Shown: one piece after another, positions 28,401 to 35,934 of the stretch
Layout: every line of letters begins with the position of its first letter
Numbering within the stretch: the first letter of the stretch is position 1
From: Clostridia bacterium
GTDB taxonomy: Bacteria; Bacillota; Clostridia; Christensenellales; DTU072
Direction of reading: 5' to 3'
Assembly (NCBI GenBank): GCA_016297005.1
Contig: JAEDHK010000006.1
Location: 46,925 to 110,924 of the forward strand
DNA: 64,000 nt
Program-made: the position numbers and the translations under genes
The notes under the pieces: model-generated
Database searches by the model: none
The model's input: the letters and a program-made list of their open reading frames with translations, nothing else
Told to the model about the DNA's origin: nothing

Positions 28401-30983
28401 CCGAAAGTGTTGACCGTTACGCTCGACAAGACGTCTTACGTTTTCGTATACGGTAACGAACGAACCGAAAACCGGACCATTTCCATGTTGTTCTCTAACG
28501 GAGAGGATATGGAACGAGTGATTTACTTCCGCAAAGAGGGCTATTCCCGCACGACCGTTCCGCCTACGGACGCCGGGACGTATATCGCCACCATAGAACT
28601 TACGAGTCCCAACTACACGCTTTCCAACGGTACGTTCGAGTACGTTATTCGTCCGCAAAGCGTTATTTTGGAAGAACAACCGGTAATACAGACGCAAGTC
28701 GACTCTACCGGCAACGTCTATCATATCAAGTACGGAACGAAACTTCGCGCGCTCAATACCAAGTTTATGCGCGGATCGGCCGTTTCCGCCGGCGAAAGCG
28801 TCCCGGGTAAGTTCATCGTCAATCCGGACGACGCGGATAAAAAGCCGAATGCCGGAGTCAACACGGCGACCGTCTTGTTCGTACCTGACAACAGTAACTA
28901 TGCCACGATCTCTTTCACTATGAGCGTTATCGTGGCGAGCGTTCAGGTCGTGGTCGAATTTACCAATTTGTCCGCTTTTTATACGGGATATGGCGTTAAA
29001 GACGCCCTGACATACGTCATTTCCGGCGCAGAGGAGAACCTCGCCGTCGACGTTAAGTTCGTATCCGTTCTGGATGGAACGAAAACGAGCAATCCCGTTG
29101 CCGCCGGCTCTTACGAACTGGAAGTGACCTGCGCGAATTCGAATTACGTCGTGAAAACCACGACCATATACGGAGGCAATTCCGCTCCCGTCTTCGTTGT
29201 CAATAAGGCTTCCGTCGACGAATCGAGGGTCGTCCGTCCTTCGGCCGTGCCCGTCGCCGTTGGGGAAAGTTTAATGAAATCGTCGTTGAACGGCGGTCTG
29301 ATTTACTATAATAACTTTGCGGGCGCGGTAAAAGGGACTTTCGAGTTTATACAGACGGCAAAATCCTTTAAGACCGCCGGAACGGAAACGGTGGAATACA
29401 GGTTTATTCCTATCGACAACAACAATTTCGACTCCTATCGCGGCACGGTCGAGATTACCGTGAACAAGGGCACCGCGACCATTCATTGGCGCGACGTTTC
29501 CGTAACGTACGGCACGCCCGCCGACTTTTCCGCGCTCAGAACGATGTTCACAACGTCGCCGAGCAACCTCTTTTACCGCGTCAGTACCTTCGACGTGCGT
29601 AACAACGTGCTGTATGACGACAGCGGAGACGAACCTCTATATATGAATGCGAACACGTATACCTTTACTTGCTGGATCGAAGACGACAACTACGTTTCTG
29701 AAGTATATCGCTTCAATTACGTCGTGGAAAAGAAGAAGATCGACATCGATTTCGTCAACGACAAGGGCGACGTCGTTACCGCTTATAACGTTTTGTACGC
29801 AAAAGGGTGTAACTATGGTTTCAAACTCTACGACAGTAACGATACGACCGGAAAGTCGTACTATCTCGCCCGAGACGCGGCGACGGTAGGAGAAAACGTG
29901 CAGTATTCGTTTGTTTCCCGCGATGAAGGCGTTGTGTACAACGACAGAACACCCCCCACTGCGCTCGGTAGCTATAATATTATCGTAACGCTTATTCATG
30001 ATAATTACGTCGCTACGGCGACAGCCACGTATAAGATCGCCAAAGGTACCGTGGAGGAGATCAATTTCGACGTGGAAAGCCTTTCCGGACAGGTCTACGG
30101 TTCGGTATCGAAGCCCATCATCGTTACCGTACCTACCGACGTCAACTACTATATTATCTACCAAGGTTACGACAGGGTGATGCCTACCGACGTCGGCAGT
30201 TATAACATTACCGTCTATATCGATGACGAGAGTTATAACAGCAAGCAGGTCAGCGCCGTCTTTAAGATCAATCCCAGACCGCTTGCCGTCTCTTCGTTTA
30301 CGGCGGAGAATAAAGTTTTTGACGGAACAAGCACCATTGCCGTTACCGGAAAGTTGAGCGGAGTACTGTTCAGTGATGAAGTTACGCTTACTTTGCGCGG
30401 AGCCACCGCCGACGGGAGCAGCGAACCCGGAAAACACGGCGTGATCATTACCGATTACAAGTTATCGGGGCTGAAAGCGGAAAACTACGTGCTGACTATG
30501 CCCGAATGTTCCGAAATTATCACGATAAAGACGTCTACCGTTCGTGCCAAGGACAGTAATTCTTATATGACGAGTTCGGACGGTTTCGAAGACGGAACGG
30601 GGATCGAATTCTACGAGGTGGATACGAAAAAGAACCAGACCAGCGTTGTTTCTAAGTCTTTGGGGGCTTCTTCTACCATCATCGGTTATAACGTGACCGT
30701 CAACGGAGAAGCGGCTATCACGACGGGACAATACAAAATCTGCGTCGAAATACCCGAGGAATACAGGAATGCGGAATTTACCGTCGATTTCGGCGATCAG
30801 ACCGTTCTTGATCCGCACAGAGAGGGCGATATGTACGTCTTCAATACTTCCATATCGAGCGGACAGATCGCCTTTTCTAAGGCGTCGTTCAAGTTCACGT
30901 ACGTCATTCTGATCGTGGCTGCGGCCATTGTCGTCATCGCGGTCGTGCTTGTGCTCGTTCTGAATCCGATGAAGAAGAGGTAA
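19428..30983 (+). CDS. Giant (3,851-residue) membrane-anchored surface protein with MBG/YDG-type repeats
   Basis: The start is set by GGAGG seven bases upstream. A signal peptide (hydrophobic ~8-30, cleavage near TALA-ED) opens the protein. The first ~700 residues include Ig-like or cadherin-like blocks. Most of the rest is a string of ~70-110-residue beta-domains with MBG-like signatures such as YTGRPYETMSP, NYTGSK and DAGTY...NYT-type loops. True YDG-type units are near residues ~2830 (SKVYDGMPLSSADL) and ~3625 (NKVFDGTSTIAVTGKLSG). The C-terminus is a single membrane helix (~3826-3846, ILIVAAAIVVIAVVLVLVL) with the basic tail NPMKKR and no LPXTG. An adhesin or surface-coat role is inferred. 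The frame has no internal breaks. A 537-residue companion starts one base after its stop. Confidence 0.9.
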   Translation: MGLKKRFGIVFATAVFVLASWMVLLFVGAADSSVKTTALAEDEPYVRTSNTASSVNLHQCVSSADSTTDFVSNVCMFDSTHYEKKPTGTSICSYTGALFNSGAGNSGTYNYFRYNVIGDAVRMCSSSSSNSLLPASNVFFASENSNFDVGTYCGVDEDNKALVFYDYPPSEMDAALVATFNLGQDIVDALADRLLIVKITPYFITAKKERGGDIATYLSDEDKDNVDLDCFCYNAGKVYHETPPTVQIPVSSNKDMLVTGNTMTLSSGAYTTSDAGNDCSFIQVSLSKFSANGGVGAAIAEIGIKVTVTPNNSLVFHNSSTYTITGENRNENESIVMDGLNYAKPGDVINFNMKIKSGSIDVYLEDAEADANGQKKSGIVFHKLFNSGDLVVEYYLKDEDSGDMSVDQSASSTGQSAYITVKSGNVQNLLIIQVAIRYKNLKSGAYVYMARRDFEIYVDRQSPSAPALDANSFYLTYLDENGMLSFYTSGDDADQGYLDINSATAQSDKIQFTSESLDITRVSSNKNYVDVRASGGSDLIVYYYATYYGEGYPVSRGEKASDGRTVDVNNVDLQNQGFIHTVPSSSAANGSYLGKACVSSGAYDGGIQYVTNDYDNYGIRLDLSYYDSETGQIAYRKKGVWSIEFFAYDNVGNYNYSPIKTFIKVDITEYQFTINFYVGDPNNQADVISGDNLRLYYEKVTSSGKLSDNGIFTMNQIKSDGSSDGVLDLYRGDRVCIQVRYSSKSDYGRYILTGFQIGGGAKQDCTGFVYRDYKTVLAFTNADIKTITGDTVKSEDYTFDVSDALCKDIYKNGQLQNNRVINLYFKYRISITATGLNQSYSGVSKKIIPYATFESQRLSSLNIKTTYYSAIPDDGTQYLYNQEIGSGVFRTKNTVGEITSSLTDEQFIPATGKYEEGVVYYRKVDNSGSNLPLHTGKYYCACEVTTNINYYGMSVILFTIVPGTPSLSTLYGLQKSGSNQWIEIKYGESLSTLDWDPAQVDGLQRFNTNFYVFYEDNTAYGLSSKEESSDGTEAKSGVLGYFKIGVEDERENAVYRASQEYIKPSAGFHTVKVTFVPIVGEFSISGDEISYFPQYENGNFIRNYDYNTRTVNVSVYVLPSKAVAYSLNRSEMDCDMIETTDTYERVVYTYTGGALGIKYTVLSTYEDVNGDLLELGKADPLNLTDNSGSSKKMTEITYAAIPSMDAEIDGLIFTGDEPIKAGLYAVKVDIVEANCNYTGQKIWYLLINKVALNVTVNASECDYQYEYIPTVVVTTAQNREVQVEIEYEYYYYDPSSGLTYEEACKEIQRVPDNKLRPYIHTPVDANTYVVKAVVVDNDYAGEGYATYTIFQVSDGNGYATKAWPSLNESTLLGGCHLCYGQPLAEARITTGTGYYVRYNYQNYLSATKKTTSSNLVPGAFFVASEKYDDWLIRNNRVRSAASREEYILAMRYYTADTDYDGYSGWYMCFAANDSVNFDFLYKQITVKIGNASLNWSRVLIDPIVYETTVSYDYLVPTLNTISLTKKVAYVYSQNGLRPTGLSTDEYFVSGNNVYVYVDDGDYNLTLDSKFFQRYEVGSHYIRFSFIPTGEQANNFKVETYDCTLNVRKKTLELSVVSDLTSGSVSRQAGGALISYYKYYNPTDVYPFFAYSGNEIALPSLVGQFIYTKNDKTYRYNAAEDRYVVTSSRTATASDVRSVWTIQVPVTDSSGNPLYDDLGLLRTDIVRKEIRNEDVGSDFTLVDYVPALPAGLYSVRYIVDNANYIGTIDYEFDLKKAPLEVAVSPEIVDEDKTLCYGMRFADLRFFGGSVVAKLSGETVAGRYSIDPSQSTLRFGDYNTSIDVLFLYTPDDIDNYEVYSGSLSNKKVNKADVSELMDLSVANYVYAQGHTTGSTDYIALTKDFLKSSYSPAGKDESVNTYEKFIKAFFDYTCVVPAYLEDNYRIEISGSADGTFVGAGTYNVSLIINDTETIYYDNPEGRADEWYDAASGKYARLRELNYCGVVTVTLTVSKDTAYIVLSDDLAEGETDYDYIVKKTFDSSGASRSVTPVLYDSLGNVISTVAVLQSYYHNGVSVQTPSAIGRYDVRMSLNNTRNYSLVNATYKNGVWTLGAPTSYVLGSLVIGINKEEITFTNLTQTYTETKTVGINFGINNAVCTLQYVRLDENGEETGNRFIERFPTEAGYYNVHMVFVAEENNGYEDDVIWDQPLVINKYVARITNSDLVYASYTGRPYETMSPFTEPYGLSIRYSYKSVDEDDYTVLDRTSDLGALHAGRYLVLIEIVDRNYTGSKVVSFEMLKAALIVTEAPEFNGYVYHSDNVPEAKAGKGKVYCAANGMEIAGVFSLAYQDISTVPVGRQTVQYTFTPDPDENGYVDYEIVRDYVKIDVEKATYDMEFVSLIMNGKAGLLVSDDYTVAYTGDKYEFSLRFDTSLVYEYGSVNSDFHINVVHYYNGGPSTPRGIGAYTVTANVVSENYTGTRTWTRQLIIVKGVPVITEAPTVSKIIKVDDVVPLVSSDFVGGKAVVQGKSNVTIDGVFTVTDTSFTKANLNEVSVTFTPYDTDLYDVVTFPVFVNVIGKDVFAMTKATDEDTFDELSSGETISGADSDWTSTTIQIPGYACSRLLKPMFTTLASTDATHTHGVYIAISPANGEEFLSYGVNLKSFSLVFKPCVENCSECTAMINTLNQNGVLEFENGDVVPNVGDSVAVRYSLYNNGNVVDYAKLNEMTGNINLGSILRKVGFGSNVSVELIGFYGKKLSESHRLIIRSGGREIDADPTSVTFSVDTVLTEEDNGRTVLLTGFVSKNYEFATLPKELLLKVYTGLAGVDIVVGSRSKVYDGMPLSSADLQLSVDNTVMPIPYESYSITVLDMNGNISSGCDIGTYLVSIFLKDDEYGYYGETQTTFTVEKRDISDDIRLSKTSDTYASETFTTSPDVIYNGEMLLSSEVVVRYRLSGTDDPFVSTVSDAGLYDLRVTVDSENYYAEKIFSYRILPKVLTVTLDKTSYVFVYGNERTENRTISMLFSNGEDMERVIYFRKEGYSRTTVPPTDAGTYIATIELTSPNYTLSNGTFEYVIRPQSVILEEQPVIQTQVDSTGNVYHIKYGTKLRALNTKFMRGSAVSAGESVPGKFIVNPDDADKKPNAGVNTATVLFVPDNSNYATISFTMSVIVASVQVVVEFTNLSAFYTGYGVKDALTYVISGAEENLAVDVKFVSVLDGTKTSNPVAAGSYELEVTCANSNYVVKTTTIYGGNSAPVFVVNKASVDESRVVRPSAVPVAVGESLMKSSLNGGLIYYNNFAGAVKGTFEFIQTAKSFKTAGTETVEYRFIPIDNNNFDSYRGTVEITVNKGTATIHWRDVSVTYGTPADFSALRTMFTTSPSNLFYRVSTFDVRNNVLYDDSGDEPLYMNANTYTFTCWIEDDNYVSEVYRFNYVVEKKKIDIDFVNDKGDVVTAYNVLYAKGCNYGFKLYDSNDTTGKSYYLARDAATVGENVQYSFVSRDEGVVYNDRTPPTALGSYNIIVTLIHDNYVATATATYKIAKGTVEEINFDVESLSGQVYGSVSKPIIVTVPTDVNYYIIYQGYDRVMPTDVGSYNITVYIDDESYNSKQVSAVFKINPRPLAVSSFTAENKVFDGTSTIAVTGKLSGVLFSDEVTLTLRGATADGSSEPGKHGVIITDYKLSGLKAENYVLTMPECSEIITIKTSTVRAKDSNSYMTSSDGFEDGTGIEFYEVDTKKNQTSVVSKSLGASSTIIGYNVTVNGEAAITTGQYKICVEIPEEYRNAEFTVDFGDQTVLDPHREGDMYVFNTSISSGQIAFSKASFKFTYVILIVAAAIVVIAVVLVLVLNPMKKR

Positions 30984-30984
30984 A

Positions 30985-32598
30985 ATGACGAAAAGTAAGT
31001 TGCGTTTCGGCTTGTTTGCCGCGTTTATAATTTTTATCGTTCTGCTTGCCGCGGTTCCTGGCGGTACTACCGCACTTGCCGGAGAGTCCCGCCTGCAACT
31101 GACCTACGACGACGGAGCGATCGGATACGTTAAGGAAGGAACGGAAGTAAAGCGCACCGTGTACGTAAACGGCGATCTGTATCCGGATTTGTCCTATATT
31201 ACGTACGACGTCGTTACGTCTACTTCCTCCGATATCATGTATCAGACGCTCCAAAAAAGCGAGGGAGGCGCGACGGGTGATAATCTGACGACGGAAAAGA
31301 ACGACGTTCTCGTCCGAAAAAAAGATCTGAAATCTACCGGTCTCGCCGGAAAAAAAGCTTATTCTTTTGACGTGAAGTATGATCGTTGTTGCGCCTTTAT
31401 CTTTACCGTATATTACGATACCGGCGAAGAAACCGACGTACCGAATTATGATAGCGAAATATTATACCTCGACAACGTGGACGGTCAGGCGCCTGCGGTC
31501 ACGATAAAAGAGATTAATCCCTTTTTGAAATCGGTCACTTGCACGTTTTCCGACGTTTCGTCCGTTTGCGCTTCTTCCGGCGTTAAGTCGTATACCGTGT
31601 ATAAAAAGGATATGGATACCGGAATAAAAACGGAGATTTATACGTCGAAAGATGGAGAAATCAATCGTAATACGGCCTCTTTTACCATTCCTTCCGACCC
31701 CGGTCATTATAACTATTACGTGACCGCGACCGACAAGGTAGGCAATACGAGTGCGGAAAAGCTTGTAGCGACGTACGACGTGGACGAACTGATCCGTGTC
31801 GCCGACAACGCTTTCAATACCATCGATTCTTCTTCGGAATATTGGTCGGAAGCGTTCAAAACCAAGCTGAACAACGCATACAACGAATATACGCTCAAAA
31901 GAAACGGCATCAACGGAGAGGTCTCCGAAGAAGAAAAACATGCCGCCGCGGAAAAGCTGTCGGCCGTTCTGGAAGAATATAACGGGTATAAGTCGGATAT
32001 GTTGAACGGCAGAAGAAACGTGGAGTTTTCGACGGACAATGCGGAGACCCTTTCTTCCGGACTCAACGTTGATAACTTATATAAAGCGTGCGCTTTCGTT
32101 AAGTTCGGAGAAAAAGGCATCGTCCTGACCGGCGTATATAAGTCCGATTATTCGGACACGAGAAAGGAAGAATTAAGTCAAAGCGGCCTTGAAAGAGCTA
32201 CGAGCGTATACGTTTTTTCGATGCACGTCTTCGTGACCGAGCAAGGTAACTGCGACAGAGCCTTTTCCGTTCCGTTGGAATTGTCTTTTTCGGTAGGTCC
32301 CTATAAGCAGATTGCCGCCGTGCAGATCGTGAGCAAAGGCGAAGAATCGTCGACGGTCCCGTGTCACGTTAAGGAGTACACGAACGGAAACCTTGTGCTG
32401 AGCGTGCCGAATACGACTGGGCTTGTGTATCTTTTCGTCGAAGAAGAACAGCCGAAGAAAGACAATAAATGGCTTTATCTGCTGTTTTTATTGATCATTC
32501 CCGTTGCGTCGGGAACGGCTTGTCTGATACTATATCAAAAACGTAAAAAATTGTTAAGGAGTAATGGCAATGGCAGAAAAAAAATTGATAATCAATAG
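30985..32598 (+). CDS. Secreted, C-terminally membrane-anchored protein, companion of the giant protein
   Basis: 537 residues. Signal peptide FGLFAAFIIFIVLLAAVPGG with cleavage near TALA-GE. Residues ~30-260 are beta-rich and Ig-like (repeated VTATDKVGNTS-type strand at ~245-255). Residues ~265-340 form a charged helical segment (FNTIDSSSEYWSEAFKTKLN, EEEKHAAAEKLSAVLEEYNG) that resembles FIVAR-type helical repeats. A membrane helix at ~495-515 (WLYLLFLLIIPVASGTACLI) and the basic tail YQKRKKLLRSNGNGRKK follow. Only one base separates it from the giant gene's stop, so it depends on re-initiating ribosomes. The topology copies that of the giant protein, suggesting that they act together at the cell surface. 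Confidence 0.85.
   Translation: MTKSKLRFGLFAAFIIFIVLLAAVPGGTTALAGESRLQLTYDDGAIGYVKEGTEVKRTVYVNGDLYPDLSYITYDVVTSTSSDIMYQTLQKSEGGATGDNLTTEKNDVLVRKKDLKSTGLAGKKAYSFDVKYDRCCAFIFTVYYDTGEETDVPNYDSEILYLDNVDGQAPAVTIKEINPFLKSVTCTFSDVSSVCASSGVKSYTVYKKDMDTGIKTEIYTSKDGEINRNTASFTIPSDPGHYNYYVTATDKVGNTSAEKLVATYDVDELIRVADNAFNTIDSSSEYWSEAFKTKLNNAYNEYTLKRNGINGEVSEEEKHAAAEKLSAVLEEYNGYKSDMLNGRRNVEFSTDNAETLSSGLNVDNLYKACAFVKFGEKGIVLTGVYKSDYSDTRKEELSQSGLERATSVYVFSMHVFVTEQGNCDRAFSVPLELSFSVGPYKQIAAVQIVSKGEESSTVPCHVKEYTNGNLVLSVPNTTGLVYLFVEEEQPKKDNKWLYLLFLLIIPVASGTACLILYQKRKKLLRSNGNGRKKIDNQ
32556..32561 (+). promoter_or_regulatory. Ribosome binding site that selects the start of the CDP-alcohol phosphotransferase
   Basis: AAGGAG lies only two bases from the ATG at 32564 but eight from the ATG at 32570. 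The second start is therefore preferred. Confidence 0.6.
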
Positions 32599-33265
32599 GT
32601 ATACCGTCTGGACGGTACCGAATATTCTTGTGTTTTTCCGAATCTTGTGCGTTCCCGTCTTCATGACGATGGTTATTCTCAGTGCGCAACCCGCTCATCC
32701 AGACTGGTACGTCTATATCGGACTGGGCGTCATGGCTCTTGCCGCCGTCACTGATGTTTTCGACGGCAAGATCGCACGCAAATACAAAAAGGGAACCAAG
32801 TTCGGCAAACACGTCGTCAAGCACGATCAAGCGACCTACGTAGGACAACTCATCGACCCGATCGCCGACAAGACGATGCACATCGGCGCCATGCTCGCCC
32901 TCGTTATCGCCGGGTATCTTCATTGGGCGTTTCTCTTTTTGATCGCTTTCCGCGAGATCGCTATGGTCGTCGGAGGGTCTTTTTTCATGAACAAAGTCAA
33001 CGTTCAGTCCAACATGTTGGGCAAAGTGGCGAGCGCCATTATCAGCGTCGGTATTATCGCCTGCTTTTTCCATAAGCTCATCGTCGCCCATCTTTGGGAC
33101 GTATACAGTCTCGATTGGATTATCGTCACGATCGGCGTTGTTCTGAATTGGACGGCGGCTGTCTGCTACTTGGTCGGCGCGGCAAAAGATTATAAAAAAG
33201 TGAAAGCGGAAAAGGCGAAAAAGTCTGTTTCCGTCGAAAGCGAAACAAACGAAGAAAACAATTAA
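32570..33265 (+). CDS. CDP-alcohol phosphatidyltransferase family protein (PgsA-like) with insertion in the catalytic motif
   Basis: 231 residues from the preferred ATG at 32570. Five or six membrane helices. The family signature D-x2-D-G-x2-A-R-x8-G-x3-D-x3-D is present as DVFDGKIAR ... VGQLIDPIADK. However, 21 residues instead of 8 separate Arg70 from Gly92, because ~13 residues (KHVVKHDQATYVG region) are inserted. All four aspartates remain. The expected reaction is transfer of a phosphatidyl group from CDP-diacylglycerol to an alcohol such as glycerol-3-phosphate at the membrane. The gene overlaps the end of the upstream companion gene by 29 bases. The C-terminal tail is highly charged. 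Family certain; exact acceptor not. Confidence 0.85.
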   Translation: MAEKKLIINRYTVWTVPNILVFFRILCVPVFMTMVILSAQPAHPDWYVYIGLGVMALAAVTDVFDGKIARKYKKGTKFGKHVVKHDQATYVGQLIDPIADKTMHIGAMLALVIAGYLHWAFLFLIAFREIAMVVGGSFFMNKVNVQSNMLGKVASAIISVGIIACFFHKLIVAHLWDVYSLDWIIVTIGVVLNWTAAVCYLVGAAKDYKKVKAEKAKKSVSVESETNEENN

Positions 33266-33315
33266 ATATAAGGATAGAAATTTATTATTAATAATAAAAG
33301 GATATACGTAACATT

Positions 33316-35934
33316 ATGATGGACAAAACATTTACACCGCAAGAATTCGAAAAGCGAATTTATCAGAAATGGTGCGAAAAGAAGTATTTCACACCGACCC
33401 CCGATCCGAACAAAAAGCCTTTTACGATCGTGATCCCGCCGCCGAACATTACCGGGCAACTCCATATGGGACACGCTCTTAACAATACGTTGCAGGATAT
33501 TATCGTACGTTATAAAAGAATGGACGGTTTTTGCACGCTGTGGGTACCCGGTACCGACCATGCCAGCATCGCGACCGAACTGAAAGTCGTCGAACAGATC
33601 CAAGCCGAAGGCAAGACAAAAGAAGAAGTCGGCAGAGAAGATTTTTTGAAGAGGACTTTTGCCTGGAAAGAAAAGTACGGTAACAGGATCGTAGAACAAT
33701 TAAAGCGCCTCGGTTCCAGTTGCGACTGGTCGAGAGAAGCGTTTACGATGGACGATAAATGCAGTAAAGCCGTCCGGGAAGTCTTCGTCAATCTTTACGA
33801 CAAAGGACTTATTTATCGCGGCAAGCGCATGACGCATTGGTGCCCCGGATGCGGTACGGCTCTTTCCGACGCAGAGATAGAATATGAAGAAAAGAGCAGC
33901 TTTTTGTGGCATATTCGTTATCCGTATACCGACGGAAGCGGCTATATGATCGTAGCTACCACTCGTCCCGAAACTATTTTGGGCGATACCGCCGTTGCCG
34001 TTAATCCCAATGACGAAAGATATAAGGATATTGTGGGTAAGACCATGAATCTGCCCCTGACAGACCGCGTTATCCCCGTTATCGCCGACGATTACGTAGA
34101 GCTGGACTTTGGTACCGGCGCTGTCAAAATCACGCCCGCGCATGACCCCAACGACTTCGAGGTAGGCAAGCGGCATAACCTGGAAGTTATTTCCGTCATC
34201 GACGACAAGGGTAAGATGAATGAACTTGCCGGTAAGTATCAGGGTATGGATCGCGCCGAAGCGAGAAAGGCCATCGTCGAAGACCTGAACGCCCTCGGTC
34301 TGATCGAAAAGATCGAGCCGTATACGCATAACGTCGGCGTTTGCTATCGATGCCATAACGATATCGAACCCAAAGTCGGAGAGCAGTGGTACGTCAAGAT
34401 GGAAGACCTTGCCCGTCCGGCGATCAAGGCCGTCCGCGAAGGCAAGACTTCTTTCGTGCCTCAACGCTTCGAGAAGATTTATTTTAACTGGATGGAAAAT
34501 ATCAAAGACTGGTGTATTTCTCGTCAGCTTTGGTGGGGACATCGTATTCCGTGTTGGTATTGCGCCGATTGCGGCGAAATGATCGTCTCCAAGACCGATC
34601 CCACCGTTTGTCCCAAGTGCGGAAGTAAGCGTCTCGATCAAGAAAACGACGTTCTTGACACTTGGTTTTCTTCGGCGCTTTGGCCGTTCAGTACTCTCGG
34701 CTATCCGGAAAAGACCAAAGATCTGGAATATTTCTACCCGACCAGTTTGCTTGTTACCGCTTACGATATCATTTTCTTCTGGGTGGCTCGTATGATCTTC
34801 TCGGGTATCGAACATATGGGAGAAGTACCTTTCCCCGAAGTCCTGATCCACGGTATCGTTCGCGATGCGCAAGGACGTAAGATGAGCAAGAGTCTGGGCA
34901 ACGGTATCGATCCGCTTCTTCTGATCGATAAGTACGGCGCGGACAGCCTGCGCTACTCTTTGTGTACCGGCGTCGCTCCGGGCGGAGACATACGTTTCTC
35001 GGACGAAAAGATCGAGTCCGGACGTAATTTTATGAATAAGCTCTGGAACGCCTCCCGTTACGTTGTGATGAACCTGGAAGGGAAAGAAACGGTAGATATT
35101 GATAAGGTAGATCTTTCTTCCGCCGATAAATGGATGCTCACCAAGTTGCAACTCGTTACCGCGGAAGTAAGACGTAACCTCGAAAAGTACGAAATCGGTA
35201 TGGCTATCGGAAAGTTGTACGACTTTGTTTGGAGCGACTTCTGCGACTGGTATATCGAGCTCACGAAGCCGATGCTGTACAGTCAGGACGAAAAGGCCAA
35301 GACGGGCGCGCTCAGCGTTCTTAAATTCGTTTTATCGAACATTTTGAAGTTGATGCACCCGTTTGTACCGTTTATTACCGAAGAAATTTGGGCGCAACTC
35401 GGCATCAGCGAAACGATTATGCTCGAACAATACCCCGTTTATAATGAAAAACTGTGTTTCAACGACTCGTACGACGAATTCGAGGGAGTCAAAGAAACCA
35501 TTGTGAAAATCCGTAATATCCGCGCCGAAATGGGGGTAGCCGCAACGAAAAAGGTACATCTTTTCGTTAAAACTGACGCGCAAAAATTGTATGAAAGCGC
35601 AGTGCCTTATTTAGAAAGACTGGCCGGAATTTCCGTACTTAAATTCGTTGCGGACAAGGCGGGCGCAGGCAACAAGGTTTGCGGTGCCGTTGCTTCCAAT
35701 GCAGAGATATTCATTCCGCTCGGAGAGCTGGTCGATCTTGATAAAGAGCAAGCGCGACTTTCCAAAGAGATCGCCAAAGTGGAAGGGGAGATCAAGCGTA
35801 GCGAAGGAATGCTTGGCAACGCCGGTTTTATCGCCAAGGCGCCTGCCGCACTCGTGGAAAAGGAAAAGACGAAGTTGCAGGAAAACAAGAATTTAGTCGA
35901 AAAATTAAAAGCACAGTTGGAAGATTTAAAATAA
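33316..35934 (+). CDS. valS: Valyl-tRNA synthetase
   Basis: 872 residues, full length. PPPNITGQLHMGHALNNT holds the HIGH motif and GRKMSKSLGNG the KMSKS loop. Between them lies the editing domain (TTRPETILGDTAVAV). Zinc-binding cysteine pairs are visible (HWCPGCGTA, CYRCHND, CADCGEM, CPKCGSK). The C-terminal ~65 residues form the coiled-coil arm typical of ValRS (LDKEQARLSKEIAKVEGEIK onward). The ribosome site AAAGGA is weak and 13 bases away. Two adjacent ATGs (33316, 33319) make the exact start uncertain by one residue. The stop TAA shares a base with the hslO start. Confidence 0.97.
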   Translation: MMDKTFTPQEFEKRIYQKWCEKKYFTPTPDPNKKPFTIVIPPPNITGQLHMGHALNNTLQDIIVRYKRMDGFCTLWVPGTDHASIATELKVVEQIQAEGKTKEEVGREDFLKRTFAWKEKYGNRIVEQLKRLGSSCDWSREAFTMDDKCSKAVREVFVNLYDKGLIYRGKRMTHWCPGCGTALSDAEIEYEEKSSFLWHIRYPYTDGSGYMIVATTRPETILGDTAVAVNPNDERYKDIVGKTMNLPLTDRVIPVIADDYVELDFGTGAVKITPAHDPNDFEVGKRHNLEVISVIDDKGKMNELAGKYQGMDRAEARKAIVEDLNALGLIEKIEPYTHNVGVCYRCHNDIEPKVGEQWYVKMEDLARPAIKAVREGKTSFVPQRFEKIYFNWMENIKDWCISRQLWWGHRIPCWYCADCGEMIVSKTDPTVCPKCGSKRLDQENDVLDTWFSSALWPFSTLGYPEKTKDLEYFYPTSLLVTAYDIIFFWVARMIFSGIEHMGEVPFPEVLIHGIVRDAQGRKMSKSLGNGIDPLLLIDKYGADSLRYSLCTGVAPGGDIRFSDEKIESGRNFMNKLWNASRYVVMNLEGKETVDIDKVDLSSADKWMLTKLQLVTAEVRRNLEKYEIGMAIGKLYDFVWSDFCDWYIELTKPMLYSQDEKAKTGALSVLKFVLSNILKLMHPFVPFITEEIWAQLGISETIMLEQYPVYNEKLCFNDSYDEFEGVKETIVKIRNIRAEMGVAATKKVHLFVKTDAQKLYESAVPYLERLAGISVLKFVADKAGAGNKVCGAVASNAEIFIPLGELVDLDKEQARLSKEIAKVEGEIKRSEGMLGNAGFIAKAPAALVEKEKTKLQENKNLVEKLKAQLEDLK

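Noticed and set aside
30975..30990. A possible programmed frameshift joining the 3,851-residue protein to its companion.
   Set aside because: The first protein ends in a complete membrane helix and basic tail and the second begins with its own ATG and signal peptide; stop-start coupling is simpler.
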